From Algisphaera sp039180025 (lineage in GTDB: Bacteria; Planctomycetota; Phycisphaerae; Phycisphaerales; Phycisphaeraceae), in contig JBCDDZ010000001.1 in assembly GCA_039180025.1 (NCBI GenBank), forward strand, positions 62,001-126,000: a DNA stretch of 64,000 nucleotides. The letters run 5' to 3'. Shown piece by piece: positions 1 to 8,127 of this stretch (positions are counted from its first letter, which is position 1; every line of letters begins with the position of its first letter). A program made the translations under genes and the position numbers. The notes beneath the pieces are model-generated. The model was given only the letters and a program-made list of their open reading frames with translations. It had not been told where the DNA came from and did not search any database.

Positions 1-1
1 C

Positions 2-277
2 CTCGGCCTGACCATGGCCGCCGCCGGCCGATGGGACGACGCGGTCGAGCTCCAGACGCGCGCCAACGCCCTCAACCCGGACAATCCGAAATATCAAGCC
101 CGTCTCGCCTTCGCGCGGGTTAAGCGGGGCGACCAACTCGCCACAATCCGTAGCCTGCTCGAGACCGTGATCAGTACCAACAACCAAGACGACTGGGCGA
201 GCTGGGCCCGCGGCCTCCTCGCTCAATTAGACCACCGCTCGGCCGGCCCCGGAGCCACCGTCGATGAGACTTACTAG
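2..277 (+). CDS. C-terminal end of a TPR-repeat protein (partial)
   Basis: The reading frame is open from the left edge, so only the last 91 codons are visible and the true start lies outside the window. The residues around GRWDDAVELQTRANALNPDNPKY fit one tetratricopeptide repeat (small-large-small helix pattern, then NPDNP), followed by a second, poorer helix pair. TPR units bind partner proteins; nothing here shows which partner. The TAG stop lies in a CTAG palindrome that is also the target site of the downstream IS5-type element, so the C-terminus is probably native. Identification as a TPR protein is fairly safe; function is unknown. Confidence 0.6.
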   Translation, partial: LGLTMAAAGRWDDAVELQTRANALNPDNPKYQARLAFARVKRGDQLATIRSLLETVISTNNQDDWASWARGLLAQLDHRSAGPGATVDETY

Positions 278-319
278 AGCCTGTTATGCACTTTCTATAA
301 CTTCTGCCTATCCTTGCTC

Positions 320-560
320 ATGGCAAGGAAGCCCTACCCCAGCGACGTGAGCGAGGACGAGTGGGCGTTCGTCGCGCCTTACCTCACGCGGATGCGTGAA
401 GACGCCCCGCAGCGTGAATACCCACTCCGCGAACTCTTCAACGGCCTGCGTGGGATCGTCCGTACCGGCAGCCCGTGACGCTACCTGCCCCACGACTTCC
501 CGCCGTGGCAAGCGGTTTATCAACTGGTCGAGTTCCTCGAGCTGGCCCAGTCCCTGTGTT
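320..560 (+). pseudogene. IS5-family transposase, N-terminal fragment
   Basis: Starting at the ATG at 320 the frame encodes MARKPYPSDVSEDEWAFVAP, the usual beginning of IS5-type transposases, and continues to VRTGSP. A TGA at 476-478 then replaces the conserved Trp codon of the P-W-R-x-L-P-H-D-F-P-P-W block. Downstream the same frame continues with RYLPHDFPPWQAVYQ, so this is a nonsense mutation and not a frame change. Homology stops near 560, where IS3-type sequence begins. The catalytic DDE residues are missing. Confidence 0.75.
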
Positions 561-578
561 CGTCTGGCGGGGTGAATG

Positions 579-870
579 AGTCTCTCACAATCATAGAGTA
601 ATGCCAGGCTGGGGCGGAAGGAGGCCGGAGGCCGACTGGAGCACCCGCCTGGAAGCGGTGTCGACTCGGGTTCTTCTCGCTGGGCGAACGCCAACGGCGT
701 GACGTCGCCCAACGAACGGTGAGGACGCACGTGGTTGTACTTCCAACGCCAGTCCGCCAAGACCACCCGAGCTTCGGTCAGCGTCCACAGCTGCTCGCGG
801 TTCAAACACTCCTCGCGTAGCCGGGCGTTGAAGCTCTCGATGTACCCGTTCTGCCAGGGGCTCGACGTAG
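579..870 (-). pseudogene. IS3-family orfB C-terminal fragment (minus strand)
   Basis: Read from 870 downward the frame gives SPWQNGYIESFNARLREE, then ARVVLADWRWKYNHVRPH. These are the glutamate block and the last helix of the rve integrase core of IS3-type OrfB. The two upstream catalytic aspartates are absent. The frame stays open past the end of homology into the IS5 sequence. It abuts a different IS3 fragment on the opposite strand at about 870. Confidence 0.75.
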
Positions 871-1330
871 CCCGGAAGCTGAATCATGACGAGGTGCTGG
901 AGCGTCTGAGCTGGTTGATGGCCACTCGGAGCGTCCCCGGTCACATCCGTTCAGACAACGGCAGCGAGTTCACGGCCAAGGCGGTCCGCTGTTGGCTGAA
1001 ACAGGTCGAGGTGAAGACGTTGTACATCACCCCCGGTAGTCCCTGGGAGAACGGCTACATCGAAAGTTTCAACGGGAAGCTGGCTGACGAGTTGTTGGAG
1101 CGTGAGGTGTTCGACACGCTGCACGAGGCGAAGGCCTTGATCGAACGCTGGCGCGTGCAGTACAACACGATCAGGCCGCATTCGTCGCTTGACTATCGGC
1201 CACCGGCTCCGGAAGCGTGGCTCGCAGAAGAGCCGGGTTCCGCTCCGCTCCACCCGGCTCTTCTACCCCGGAACACGCCCTTGGGTGAGCATAGAACTTG
1301 GTATCAACCGTGGGGGCAGGTCAGACACGC
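871..1330 (+). pseudogene. IS3-family orfB C-terminal fragment (plus strand)
   Basis: The frame encodes RSDNGSEFTAKAVR (second catalytic Asp), SPWENGYIESFNGKLADE (catalytic Glu) and QYNTIRPHSSLDYRPPAPEA. This is the second half of an IS3-type transposase related to, but not the same as, the minus-strand fragment next to it. The first third of the protein and OrfA are missing. The sequence near 1300-1322, ending in GGGGGCAGGTCA, resembles the right end of IS3-type elements. The frame remains open to 1466 only by chance. Confidence 0.75.
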
Positions 1331-1390
1331 CCCAGTATTCTTTCACAAATCGCGCAGCCACCGAAACGATTTATCTAGCGCCGACATTTT

Positions 1391-1498
1391 GGAGTGGGCC
1401 GCACCCGCTACGAGAAGCTCGCCGTCAACTTTATGGCCTTCGTACAACTCGCCATCTTCGTGCTGATGCTCAGGAAGCTGTTTTCAGACCGGGTCTAG
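1391..1498 (+). pseudogene. IS5-family transposase, C-terminal fragment
   Basis: From 1394 the frame reads VGRTRYEKLAVNFMAFVQ, then LAIFVLMLRKLFSDRV and a TAG stop at 1496-1498. The R-Y-E-K-L-A-V-N-F-x-A-F block is the conserved tail of IS5-type transposases and completes the fragment that starts at 320. Its stop codon shares the CTAG with the stop of the minus-strand gene that follows. Confidence 0.65.
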
Positions 1499-4263
1499 TG
1501 CTTGTCGGCGTGGTATCCCTGGGGTGTGACGGGTTGCAAATCGTGACGGGTAAAGGCATAAACCTTGCCGTCGTCGGTGCCAGCGATCAGGTCGAGTCGA
1601 TCGTCGCTGTCCAGGTGCGTCGGCCAGACCGCTGCGACGTGTTTACCGAGCTGGATCGGCTGGCCGTTGAGTGTGAGTAGGACAGGGCGGGCGAAGTGAG
1701 CGTCATGGTTGTTCCCGACGTTCTCGAAAAAGATCGGCGTGGCCGACTTCAAGTCGGTGTACGCGGGATCGACGTAGCGGTGGTTGCCGCCGTGCCCGCC
1801 GTAGACGATGTCCCAGTCGCCGTCGGCATCCCAGTCGACGACGGTGGGTTTACCTCGGCCCCAGAAGCCGCCCGGCCCGCTTACCCGCATCGCTTGCCCG
1901 TCGGTGTAACGCAGCTTCGTCTCGCCGCGGACGACCAGCGGGCTCTCCGCTTCAAAGTGGGCCAACGCCAAATCGCCGTCCCAGTCTTGAATGAGCAGCA
2001 CCTTTCTCGTCGCGTCGGCGCTCGGTACGACCGCGGGCCGTTGACGCCAAGCGATCTGCCACACCCGGCCGTCCGGGGTGCGCAGGGGCTGCGGCGTGTC
2101 CAAGGCCAAGCCGCCTTGTCCCCGGCTGAAATTCAGCTGGGATCCCGTCTCTCCGAAGAGCAAGTCGAGCGTGCCGTCGCCGTCCCAGTCGGTCGCCAGC
2201 GGGTTGACATAGCCCCAGCTGGACTCGTCGAGGCCTTGGATCGAAGCGTCGACCGCGGTTTCATAACGGAAGGGCTGGCCGTTCACGGTCAGGGGCTGTG
2301 GGCTGCCGTAGACCATCGGGTCGTCCGTGCCGGGCCAGAGCATGAACCAGCCGAAGGCGTCGGCGAGCAGCAGATCGAGCGTGCCGTCGCCGTCCCAATC
2401 GAGGCGTTGGGGAACGACTAAGGTCTTCATGCGGACCGCTCCGCCGTAGGTCATCACTTGGGCTTCGCGGTACGCGCCAACGCGGGGGCCGTGCAGCACC
2501 GCCACCGAGCCGGGGTTGCCGCTCACCAAGATCTCCGGCCGGCCATCGCCTTCCAGATCGGTCACGGACAAATGGTGCGGCAGATACACCGTCCGCGTCA
2601 CGGCTCCGTCGGCGAGCAACGGCTCGGCGGCGCCGCAGCGGATCACGTCGCCTTCGACTTCAAAGGGCACGGCCAGCAGCTGGACCAGGCTCCCGAACAT
2701 CACGATGTAGCGTTGTCCCTCCGACTCGATCACCGTGGCTCGCGTGTGGCCCGGGCCTTTCCACATGAGCGGGAAGTCCTCTCGGCCTTGAACCACCAGC
2801 AGTGGCGCGCTGAACGACAGGCGGTCACGGTCGTCACGTTCTCCGCGGGCCCAGAAAAATTCGGCCCGACGGTGGTCGGCGAGATACGCCCCGTTCGCCG
2901 CGTAGGATCGGCCTTTGCCCGCGTAGCGTGTGGCCCGGTGGGTCCAGAAGTTGACTCCGTCGGGAAACTGCTTGCGCTGGAGCTTGACGAACAGGAGATC
3001 GTTCGTGCCGTCGCCGTCGAGGTCCCCGACGTGGCAGGCGATCGGTCGGCCGTCGACGTCGGGCACGACCGCAGGGAACTCGTAGCCGCCCAGGGTGATC
3101 CGTTGCGGCGGGCCGAACGCCGGGCGGCCCGGTTCGCCGACATTGGGAAACAGGACGAGCGTGCCTCGCCCCATCCCCGCGGTGCTGCCCTCGCTGAGCA
3201 GGTCGAATGTCCCGCCGGAACGCGGGACCGTCCAATACGGGCCGCCGCCGAGTTGATCGGCCCACGCGGTGTCCTGTACATGTTGGCTCTGTTTGTAAAC
3301 CAGCCGATCCCGCTCGGGCTCCCAGGTTGGCTCGGTCAGCAAACGCAGCTGGGCGTTGAACGCGAAGCTGCGGATCAGCATCCCCGACGCCGGGTCGCCG
3401 GTCCAGGGCACCCATTCGGCCTGGCCCGACAGGCCCTCGGCCAGCGGGACCAGCGCCTCATCGACGACGCGGAGTTGCCGGTCCTGATAGCGCTGCGGAA
3501 GGTCACGCGGGCTCCAGCTCTGTGGCTCGGCCGCCCCGGGTTCGGGGACCTCGCCCTGAGCCAGCGCCGCGATCTGCTCATGACTCAGGGCAACATCGAA
3601 GACCATCGCTTCGTCGAGGTCACCGACCAGCCGACGCGCGCCCAGCCCGCCGACCTCGGCCTCGACGGCCCGCGCATAAGGCGGGCCGAGCCGCTTCTGA
3701 GCCGCGGGTTGGCCGTCGATAAACAGGGTGGCGGTCTGGCCGTCGAACACCGCGGCGACGTGGGTCCATTGGCCGGTGGGCAGGGCGTCGTCGGCCGAGA
3801 TCGAGCCGAACTGTTTGGTCGCCCGCTCGATAATGAGTTCGGGCCGGCCCTTGCGGACCCGCAGGTTTACCATCCGAGAGGAGTCGTCTTGGGGAGCCAG
3901 ACCCAGCAGCGTCGGCGGGGCGTGCTTGCCGAAGCCCTGCTCGTTGTCGCCGGCGGGCCAAGCGTCGGCCCGGACCCAAACGGCAAGGGTCAGCTCCGGG
4001 CCGACCTCAGACCCCAGCTCGAACTTCAGCCTTTTGCTTTCGATCTGGAAGGCGGCGTAGGGACCTTGCACCCCGTCGTCCGCGTCGCGCCGGCTGGGTG
4101 CGTCGCCCCCGGTGTTTTCGAAGTCCACGTGAAGGATTTGGGCTTGGCCGTGCAGGCCACACGCCGCGACCACCGCGGCGGCTACGGCGGATCGGACGTC
4201 AGGCTTCCACCGGCGGGGGGAGCGCCTCGGCAGGAGTCGTGAAACGAGCGGGCAGGTCGGCAT
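1495..4263 (-). CDS. Exported LamG-like / FG-GAP (VCBS) repeat protein
   Basis: A 922-residue protein with a basic N-terminus and a hydrophobic, alanine-rich stretch near residues 24-41, a plausible but unusually long signal peptide. Residues about 45-235 resemble a LamG/concanavalin-like carbohydrate-binding fold (VAAVFDGQTATLFIDGQPA is typical). After that come about seven calcium-binding FG-GAP/VCBS-type motifs such as DLDGDGTNDLLF, DWDGDGTLDLLL, DWDGDGTLDLLF and DWDADGDWDIVY, suggesting a beta-propeller. The start overlaps the 3' end of the upstream lyase gene by 65 bases in another frame, so the two are probably co-transcribed. Likely role: extracellular or surface binding of polysaccharide. 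No catalytic domain was recognised. Confidence 0.8.
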   Translation of the reverse strand: MPTCPLVSRLLPRRSPRRWKPDVRSAVAAAVVAACGLHGQAQILHVDFENTGGDAPSRRDADDGVQGPYAAFQIESKRLKFELGSEVGPELTLAVWVRADAWPAGDNEQGFGKHAPPTLLGLAPQDDSSRMVNLRVRKGRPELIIERATKQFGSISADDALPTGQWTHVAAVFDGQTATLFIDGQPAAQKRLGPPYARAVEAEVGGLGARRLVGDLDEAMVFDVALSHEQIAALAQGEVPEPGAAEPQSWSPRDLPQRYQDRQLRVVDEALVPLAEGLSGQAEWVPWTGDPASGMLIRSFAFNAQLRLLTEPTWEPERDRLVYKQSQHVQDTAWADQLGGGPYWTVPRSGGTFDLLSEGSTAGMGRGTLVLFPNVGEPGRPAFGPPQRITLGGYEFPAVVPDVDGRPIACHVGDLDGDGTNDLLFVKLQRKQFPDGVNFWTHRATRYAGKGRSYAANGAYLADHRRAEFFWARGERDDRDRLSFSAPLLVVQGREDFPLMWKGPGHTRATVIESEGQRYIVMFGSLVQLLAVPFEVEGDVIRCGAAEPLLADGAVTRTVYLPHHLSVTDLEGDGRPEILVSGNPGSVAVLHGPRVGAYREAQVMTYGGAVRMKTLVVPQRLDWDGDGTLDLLLADAFGWFMLWPGTDDPMVYGSPQPLTVNGQPFRYETAVDASIQGLDESSWGYVNPLATDWDGDGTLDLLFGETGSQLNFSRGQGGLALDTPQPLRTPDGRVWQIAWRQRPAVVPSADATRKVLLIQDWDGDLALAHFEAESPLVVRGETKLRYTDGQAMRVSGPGGFWGRGKPTVVDWDADGDWDIVYGGHGGNHRYVDPAYTDLKSATPIFFENVGNNHDAHFARPVLLTLNGQPIQLGKHVAAVWPTHLDSDDRLDLIAGTDDGKVYAFTRHDLQPVTPQGYHADKH

Positions 4264-5134
4264 GGAGTTGCTCCAGGAGATGCAAGTTGCGGGGATCGGC
4301 TTCGACTTCCAGTCGGCAGACCGGTTGGATCGGCACCCCTCGGGCCGCCAGGAAATGCTTGGCGTTCAGCGGGTAGCCGACCGGGATCAGTGCTCGGAGT
4401 CGCTCGACGAACTCCTGGGCGACCGGGTCGATCTCGGCCGAACCGGCGGCACCGAACGCCACAAGTAGCGCGGGGATGAAGTTGCAGGCGGTGCCCGAGA
4501 AGCCGGCACCGCCGGCCTCGATCGACGCGGTCAGCGTCGGCAGGTGGGCGTTATAAAAACGCAGGGGCGTGCCGCGGGTCGCCTCGAGCTTGGCCTCGAT
4601 CTGCTGAAGGTCGCAGGCGGTGTCTTTATGGAACAGCAGGCGACCGGTGCCGGCGAGCCAGCCCAAGGTCTCGGCGGACAGGATGCGGTGATTGGGCCAG
4701 GGACACTCGTAAATCCCCAGCGGCACCCCCGGGGTCGTCTCCATCAGCCGCGAGACCGCATCACGCCACTCGGCCTCGTCCGCATCAGCGGGGGCGAGTG
4801 TCCCGGCCGCGAGCACCACCGCCTCGACCCCGGTGTCGGCCACGCGTCGCGCGAGCAAAGCGATCTGCTCCAATTCATCGTCGATCACCGCGCCGGCGAC
4901 CACCGGAACTCGGCCGGCCGTGTGCTCCACCGCTACCCGCGACAGTTCCACGATCTCGTCGGGCGTGAGGTGTTGGACCTCGCTCGACAGGCAGGACGCG
5001 AACAAGCCCGCCGAGCCGGCGTCGAGATAAAAGTCGATCAACGCGCGGTAGCCGTCCCAGTCGATGGATCGGTCGGCATGAAATGGCGTCAGCATCACCG
5101 GCCAAGCGCCGGCGGGGAGAGGGGCTTTACTCAT
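4199..5134 (-). CDS. DHDPS/NAL-family aldolase or lyase
   Basis: A 311-residue member of the dihydrodipicolinate synthase / N-acetylneuraminate lyase family, a class I aldolase TIM barrel. The Schiff-base lysine is visible as Lys170 in LLFHKDT and the catalytic tyrosine as Tyr142 in GIYECPWP. The usual GTTGE substrate motif is replaced by CLSSE around residues 48-52, so it is unlikely to be the lysine-pathway DapA. Its neighbours (LacI regulator, symporter, beta-mannosidase) suggest a sugar-acid or 2-keto-acid substrate. A start at 5134 gives the normal MSKAPLPAGAWPVMLTPF opening. It follows a terminator, so it may be transcribed mainly from its own promoter or by readthrough. Confidence 0.8.
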   Translation of the reverse strand: MSKAPLPAGAWPVMLTPFHADRSIDWDGYRALIDFYLDAGSAGLFASCLSSEVQHLTPDEIVELSRVAVEHTAGRVPVVAGAVIDDELEQIALLARRVADTGVEAVVLAAGTLAPADADEAEWRDAVSRLMETTPGVPLGIYECPWPNHRILSAETLGWLAGTGRLLFHKDTACDLQQIEAKLEATRGTPLRFYNAHLPTLTASIEAGGAGFSGTACNFIPALLVAFGAAGSAEIDPVAQEFVERLRALIPVGYPLNAKHFLAARGVPIQPVCRLEVEADPRNLHLLEQLHADLPARFTTPAEALPPPVEA

Positions 5135-5152
5135 CGTGTGGGATCTCTGATT

Positions 5153-5181
5153 GAAAAAACGAGCCGCCGGGAAAGCGGCCC
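5153..5181 (-). terminator. Rho-independent terminator after the PEP-CTERM gene
   Basis: On the minus strand a GCCGC/GCGGC stem (5175-5179 with 5163-5167) is followed at once by TCG and six T residues. It lies just downstream of the PEP-CTERM stop at 5203 and before the lyase start at 5134, so it should separate the two transcripts at least partly. Confidence 0.65.
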
Positions 5182-5202
5182 GTTCGGGGTTGACAAGGAC
5201 AA

Positions 5203-5886
5203 TCAGCGGCGACGGACCAGCATCAGGCCCCCGCCGAGGGCGATCAGCGCCATACTGCCGGGCTCGGGCACGGCGGTCACGGTCGCGGTGAACCGGTGCT
5301 CGTTGGCCCCATCGCTGGGCAGGCCGATGTCGCCCGCCTCGTTGCCCGCTAGGAGCGGGTTGGTGTTGAGCGGGTCGATGTTCGAGTAGTTGAAGCCGGT
5401 GGTGGCTTGGAACTGCTGCGTCGAGGTGCCCACGAGGTTACCCTCCACGGCATCGCTCGAAAAGACCAAGTAATAAATCGTGCCCGGTAGGATTTCGATC
5501 CCGCTGAAGGTGTAATCCAACGCGTCGCCCAGCTCCGCGGTGTCGTGATTATTACTGTTGGCCGACGAACCGAGGTACGTCACGCCGGCCGGTGCGCCGG
5601 ACGCGGTGAACGTTGCACTTTCGTCGGCTCCGCTGTTGACGTAGACATCGAGGAATAGCGTGTCGCTGCCGCCCGCGGCGCTGCCGCGGAAGAACGTCGC
5701 TGCGTCGAGGGTGAACGACGGAGCGGTGAACCCGTCGTCGGCGGTCAAGACGAACGTTTGGCCGAAGTCGCCGGAACCTGTGCTGCCGTCTTCGTTGAGT
5801 TGCCCGAAGGTGATGGGTGAGGCCGCGGCGGGTAGTGTGAACGCCCCGATACTGAGGGCGGCGGAAAGTAAAGAAACACGTCTCAT
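5203..5886 (-). CDS. PEP-CTERM sorting-domain protein
   Basis: A 227-residue exported protein. The N-terminus (MRRVSLLSAALSIGAFTLPA) is a clear signal peptide. The C-terminus carries the PEP-CTERM signal: VPEPGS, a hydrophobic segment (MALIALGGGLMLV) and a terminal RRR, the pattern processed by exosortase systems. The 170-residue body is rich in Ser, Thr, Gly and Asp, with PGTIYYLVFSSDA, which suggests a beta-sandwich; no enzyme motif was seen. It starts 35 bases after the lacI stop with a GGAGG-like site, so it probably belongs to that transcript. Function beyond surface localisation is unknown. Confidence 0.8.
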   Translation of the reverse strand: MRRVSLLSAALSIGAFTLPAAASPITFGQLNEDGSTGSGDFGQTFVLTADDGFTAPSFTLDAATFFRGSAAGGSDTLFLDVYVNSGADESATFTASGAPAGVTYLGSSANSNNHDTAELGDALDYTFSGIEILPGTIYYLVFSSDAVEGNLVGTSTQQFQATTGFNYSNIDPLNTNPLLAGNEAGDIGLPSDGANEHRFTATVTAVPEPGSMALIALGGGLMLVRRR

Positions 5887-5920
5887 GATGCAAGCCTCCG
5901 TAAGGTCGAAGAAAAGAGGG

Positions 5921-6982
5921 TCAACGGTTGCCCTCTAGAGAATCCAAAGCGGGCCGCTGCAACGTCGGGCGGATCATCAGATCGACCGGCATCGAGCCTT
6001 CGGGTTTTTCGATCAGGCTCAGAAGGTGTTGGACCGCACAGCGGCCGATCAACTGCCCGCGCAAATCGATCGACGCGGGCCGTGGCGACAACGACGCCAG
6101 GAGCGGCTCGTGGTGGCCGCTGGTGATGATGCGGAGATCGGTTTCGGGCTCGATGCCATGGCTCCTCAGGGCCTGATAGATCGGGCCGAGGACCAACGGG
6201 TTGGACACGAACAAGCCGTCGACGGTCGGGCCGGACGCCACGAGCCGATCCACCATGCCGCGGGCCGCGGCCTCGATTTTTTGCCAACCCTCGGGGTCGC
6301 TGTCTGGGGGCAGGGTCTTGAGCCCATCGATCTGCCGAACCTCCACGCCGGCTTGACTGGCGGTGAACGCAAAGAACCGGCGGCGGGTCTCGTTGGCGGG
6401 GTTCTCTGCGGCGATGTCCAAGCAGGCGAGCCGCCGGCAGCCGAGTTCCAGCAGGTAGTCCGCGGCGAGCTGACCCACATATTCATTGCCAGCCAAGGCG
6501 GCGGTGTTCTGGTTCTTGCCGCGGTGTGAGGTAAGCCACACCACGGGGCGATCGGGCAGTTGTCCGATGACGGCCTCATCGGCGTCGCTTCCCGCGATCA
6601 GCAAGCCGTCGAGGTCATCGCCAAGCAGCGCTTCGGGGATATTTTCGCCGGGCTTCACGTTCACGATGAGCATGGACCGGCCCGCCGCGCTCAAGGCTTC
6701 GCTCGCTGCTTGGAGCGTTGCCGCGAAGTCGCTCGAATAATTCGTCAAAACATCCTGGCCCAACAACACGACCGCGACTTGGCCGACCTCACGCGATGGC
6801 CGCTTCGACTCACCGCGGGTCGAATTACGCAGCGACCGGTAGTTGAGCGATTCCACCGCGGCCAAGACCCGAGCCGATTTGTCGGACTTCACGGCGGCAC
6901 TGCCCGAAAGCACCCGCGACACGGTGGCCACCGAGACACCGGCACGCTTGGAAACGTCGATCAGGGTGGGCTGGTCGGCCAT
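5921..6982 (-). CDS. LacI-family transcriptional regulator
   Basis: A 353-residue regulator. Residues about 5-50 form the LacI helix-turn-helix and hinge (TLIDVSKRAGVSVATVSRVL, then SARVLAAVESLNYR). The rest matches a periplasmic-binding-protein-like sugar-sensing domain (DGLLIAGSDADEAVI, FFAFTASQAG, DGLFVSNPLVLGPI). It sits in the minus-strand arm of a locus whose divergent arm encodes a symporter and beta-mannosidase, so it likely senses a sugar and represses these genes. The inverted repeat at 8027-8071 is a candidate operator. A GAGGT site lies upstream of the ATG at 6982. Confidence 0.85.
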   Translation of the reverse strand: MADQPTLIDVSKRAGVSVATVSRVLSGSAAVKSDKSARVLAAVESLNYRSLRNSTRGESKRPSREVGQVAVVLLGQDVLTNYSSDFAATLQAASEALSAAGRSMLIVNVKPGENIPEALLGDDLDGLLIAGSDADEAVIGQLPDRPVVWLTSHRGKNQNTAALAGNEYVGQLAADYLLELGCRRLACLDIAAENPANETRRRFFAFTASQAGVEVRQIDGLKTLPPDSDPEGWQKIEAAARGMVDRLVASGPTVDGLFVSNPLVLGPIYQALRSHGIEPETDLRIITSGHHEPLLASLSPRPASIDLRGQLIGRCAVQHLLSLIEKPEGSMPVDLMIRPTLQRPALDSLEGNR

Positions 6983-7061
6983 GAACTACCTCACTTACGA
7001 AAATCAATCCGAAGGAAAAACACACGATCCCGATTCCGGCCGAATCGCCGCACCAATCTCT

Positions 7062-7940
7062 CTATTCAAGTGGCATCAAATAGCTTTGATTGTTGAAGCC
7101 GCCGGGCTGCCTGACCCAGGCGACTTCGTCGTCGCCGCCCCGGTAGCGGGCGGCACTGCCGTCAATCTTGACGAACTGGCCGGCGACATCGTCTTGTGCC
7201 GGGTTGCCGAAAGCGTCGGGCACGTTCCAATACGACTCGTGGAAGCTGCCGGCGTTATCGAAAAAGCGTTGAACGGCGTTATCGACGTCGCCGACGTGGT
7301 TGGCGTGAATCGCCCGCCCCGGGGTGTTGCCCTGCAACCGAGTACGGTCGCCGGCGAGGACTTGAACGACCCGGTCGCCGATCCGCCAAATTTGGTCGGT
7401 GCGGGTCCACACCCCGCCGCGCTGCTGACTGGTAAGCGCGGGGTCGGACGGTACGGGGAACGGCCCGTCTACGTTGGCGGCGTTGCTCCATGCACCGGGC
7501 GTGAGCATGTAATCCATGAAGATACGGTCGCTGGGACTATCCCGGGGTACGTTGGAATAGTCGATTTCCAACTCTTGAGTCAGCGGGCAGTTCAGGCCGT
7601 CGAGGCCCTGCATGTATTCGGTCCATAGGGGCCGGGCGTCGAAAGCGGTAATGCCAGGCAACACGCCGCCGAAGTTCAGCTTGATCGTTTCGGGAAAAGC
7701 GTTGCTCGGGTTGCAGACCTCCAACACATGCAGCGGGAGCCGGCGGTGGTCGGCCTGATACGAGTGCGCCGCGACGCCGATCTGTCTCAAATTGGTTAGA
7801 CACACGGCCTCTTTCGCTGCCTCCCGCACCGCGGCGAGGGCGGGCAAGAGCAGGCCGATTAGCAGAGCGATGATCGAAATCACCACCAGTAATTCGATCA
7901 GCGTAAAGGCGCGATGAGATTTCGGGGCCAGTTGAGTCAT
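7062..7940 (-). CDS. Prepilin-type N-terminal cleavage/methylation domain protein
   Basis: A type II secretion/type IV pilin-like protein of the planctomycete pseudopilin group. The leader RAFTLIELLVVISIIALLIG, with F-T-L-I-E after the cleavage point and one hydrophobic helix, is diagnostic. The C-terminal part is a soluble globular domain. The ATG at 7940 is preferred because GGAAAG stands about ten bases upstream and the prepilin leader is then 10 residues long; a longer frame starting at 8012 adds 24 unlikely residues. It is the first gene of the minus-strand arm, next to the palindrome. Role: part of a pseudopilus or surface fibre, target unknown. Confidence 0.8.
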   Translation of the reverse strand: MTQLAPKSHRAFTLIELLVVISIIALLIGLLLPALAAVREAAKEAVCLTNLRQIGVAAHSYQADHRRLPLHVLEVCNPSNAFPETIKLNFGGVLPGITAFDARPLWTEYMQGLDGLNCPLTQELEIDYSNVPRDSPSDRIFMDYMLTPGAWSNAANVDGPFPVPSDPALTSQQRGGVWTRTDQIWRIGDRVVQVLAGDRTRLQGNTPGRAIHANHVGDVDNAVQRFFDNAGSFHESYWNVPDAFGNPAQDDVAGQFVKIDGSAARYRGGDDEVAWVRQPGGFNNQSYLMPLE

Positions 7941-8026
7941 TCGAAAAAACTTTCCAAGCCGAACGGCAGTCAGACAGATACGGCGAAACCCAGGCATCTT
8001 TGAAACCGGCAAATCCGAGCTTGTCT

Positions 8027-8071
8027 GTAAATTAGTTTGACAAATAAATTTTTTTTGTCAAACTAATTTAC
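8027..8071. promoter_or_regulatory. 18-bp perfect inverted repeat, candidate operator
   Basis: The arms GTAAATTAGTTTGACAAA (8027-8044) and its exact complement (8054-8071) are separated by nine A/T-rich bases. It lies between the divergent pseudopilin (start 7940) and symporter (start 8128) genes, in a very A/T-rich stretch. The symmetry and position suit a LacI-family or other dimeric repressor site controlling both arms. No gene-proximal terminator role is likely because both flanking genes point away. Confidence 0.55.
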
Positions 8072-8127
8072 GTAATTTATTTTGAAATTTTCATAATCAT
8101 TCATTTCATCTTTCTGCAAGGTTTCTT

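Larger units (their letters stand above)
274..1498 (+). mobile_element. Decayed IS5-family element with 4-bp CTAG flanks, holding IS3 debris
   Basis: The N-terminal (320-560) and C-terminal (1391-1498) parts of one IS5-type transposase lie in the same orientation, about 830 bases apart. The outer ends are CTAG at 274-277 and CTAG at 1495-1498, fitting the YTAR 4-bp target duplication known for IS5. Inside the flanks the ends read AGCCTGT and, on the other strand, ACCCGGT, a poor inverted repeat matching at 5 of 7 bases. The middle has been replaced by two IS3-type orfB fragments facing away from each other. The element cannot move by itself. Confidence 0.6.

Noticed and set aside
2458..4242. 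Long plus-strand open frame opposite the LamG/FG-GAP gene
   Set aside because: Its composition is that of an antisense frame in GC-rich coding DNA (His, Arg, Gly, Pro-rich), with no domain, while the minus strand has clear repeats.
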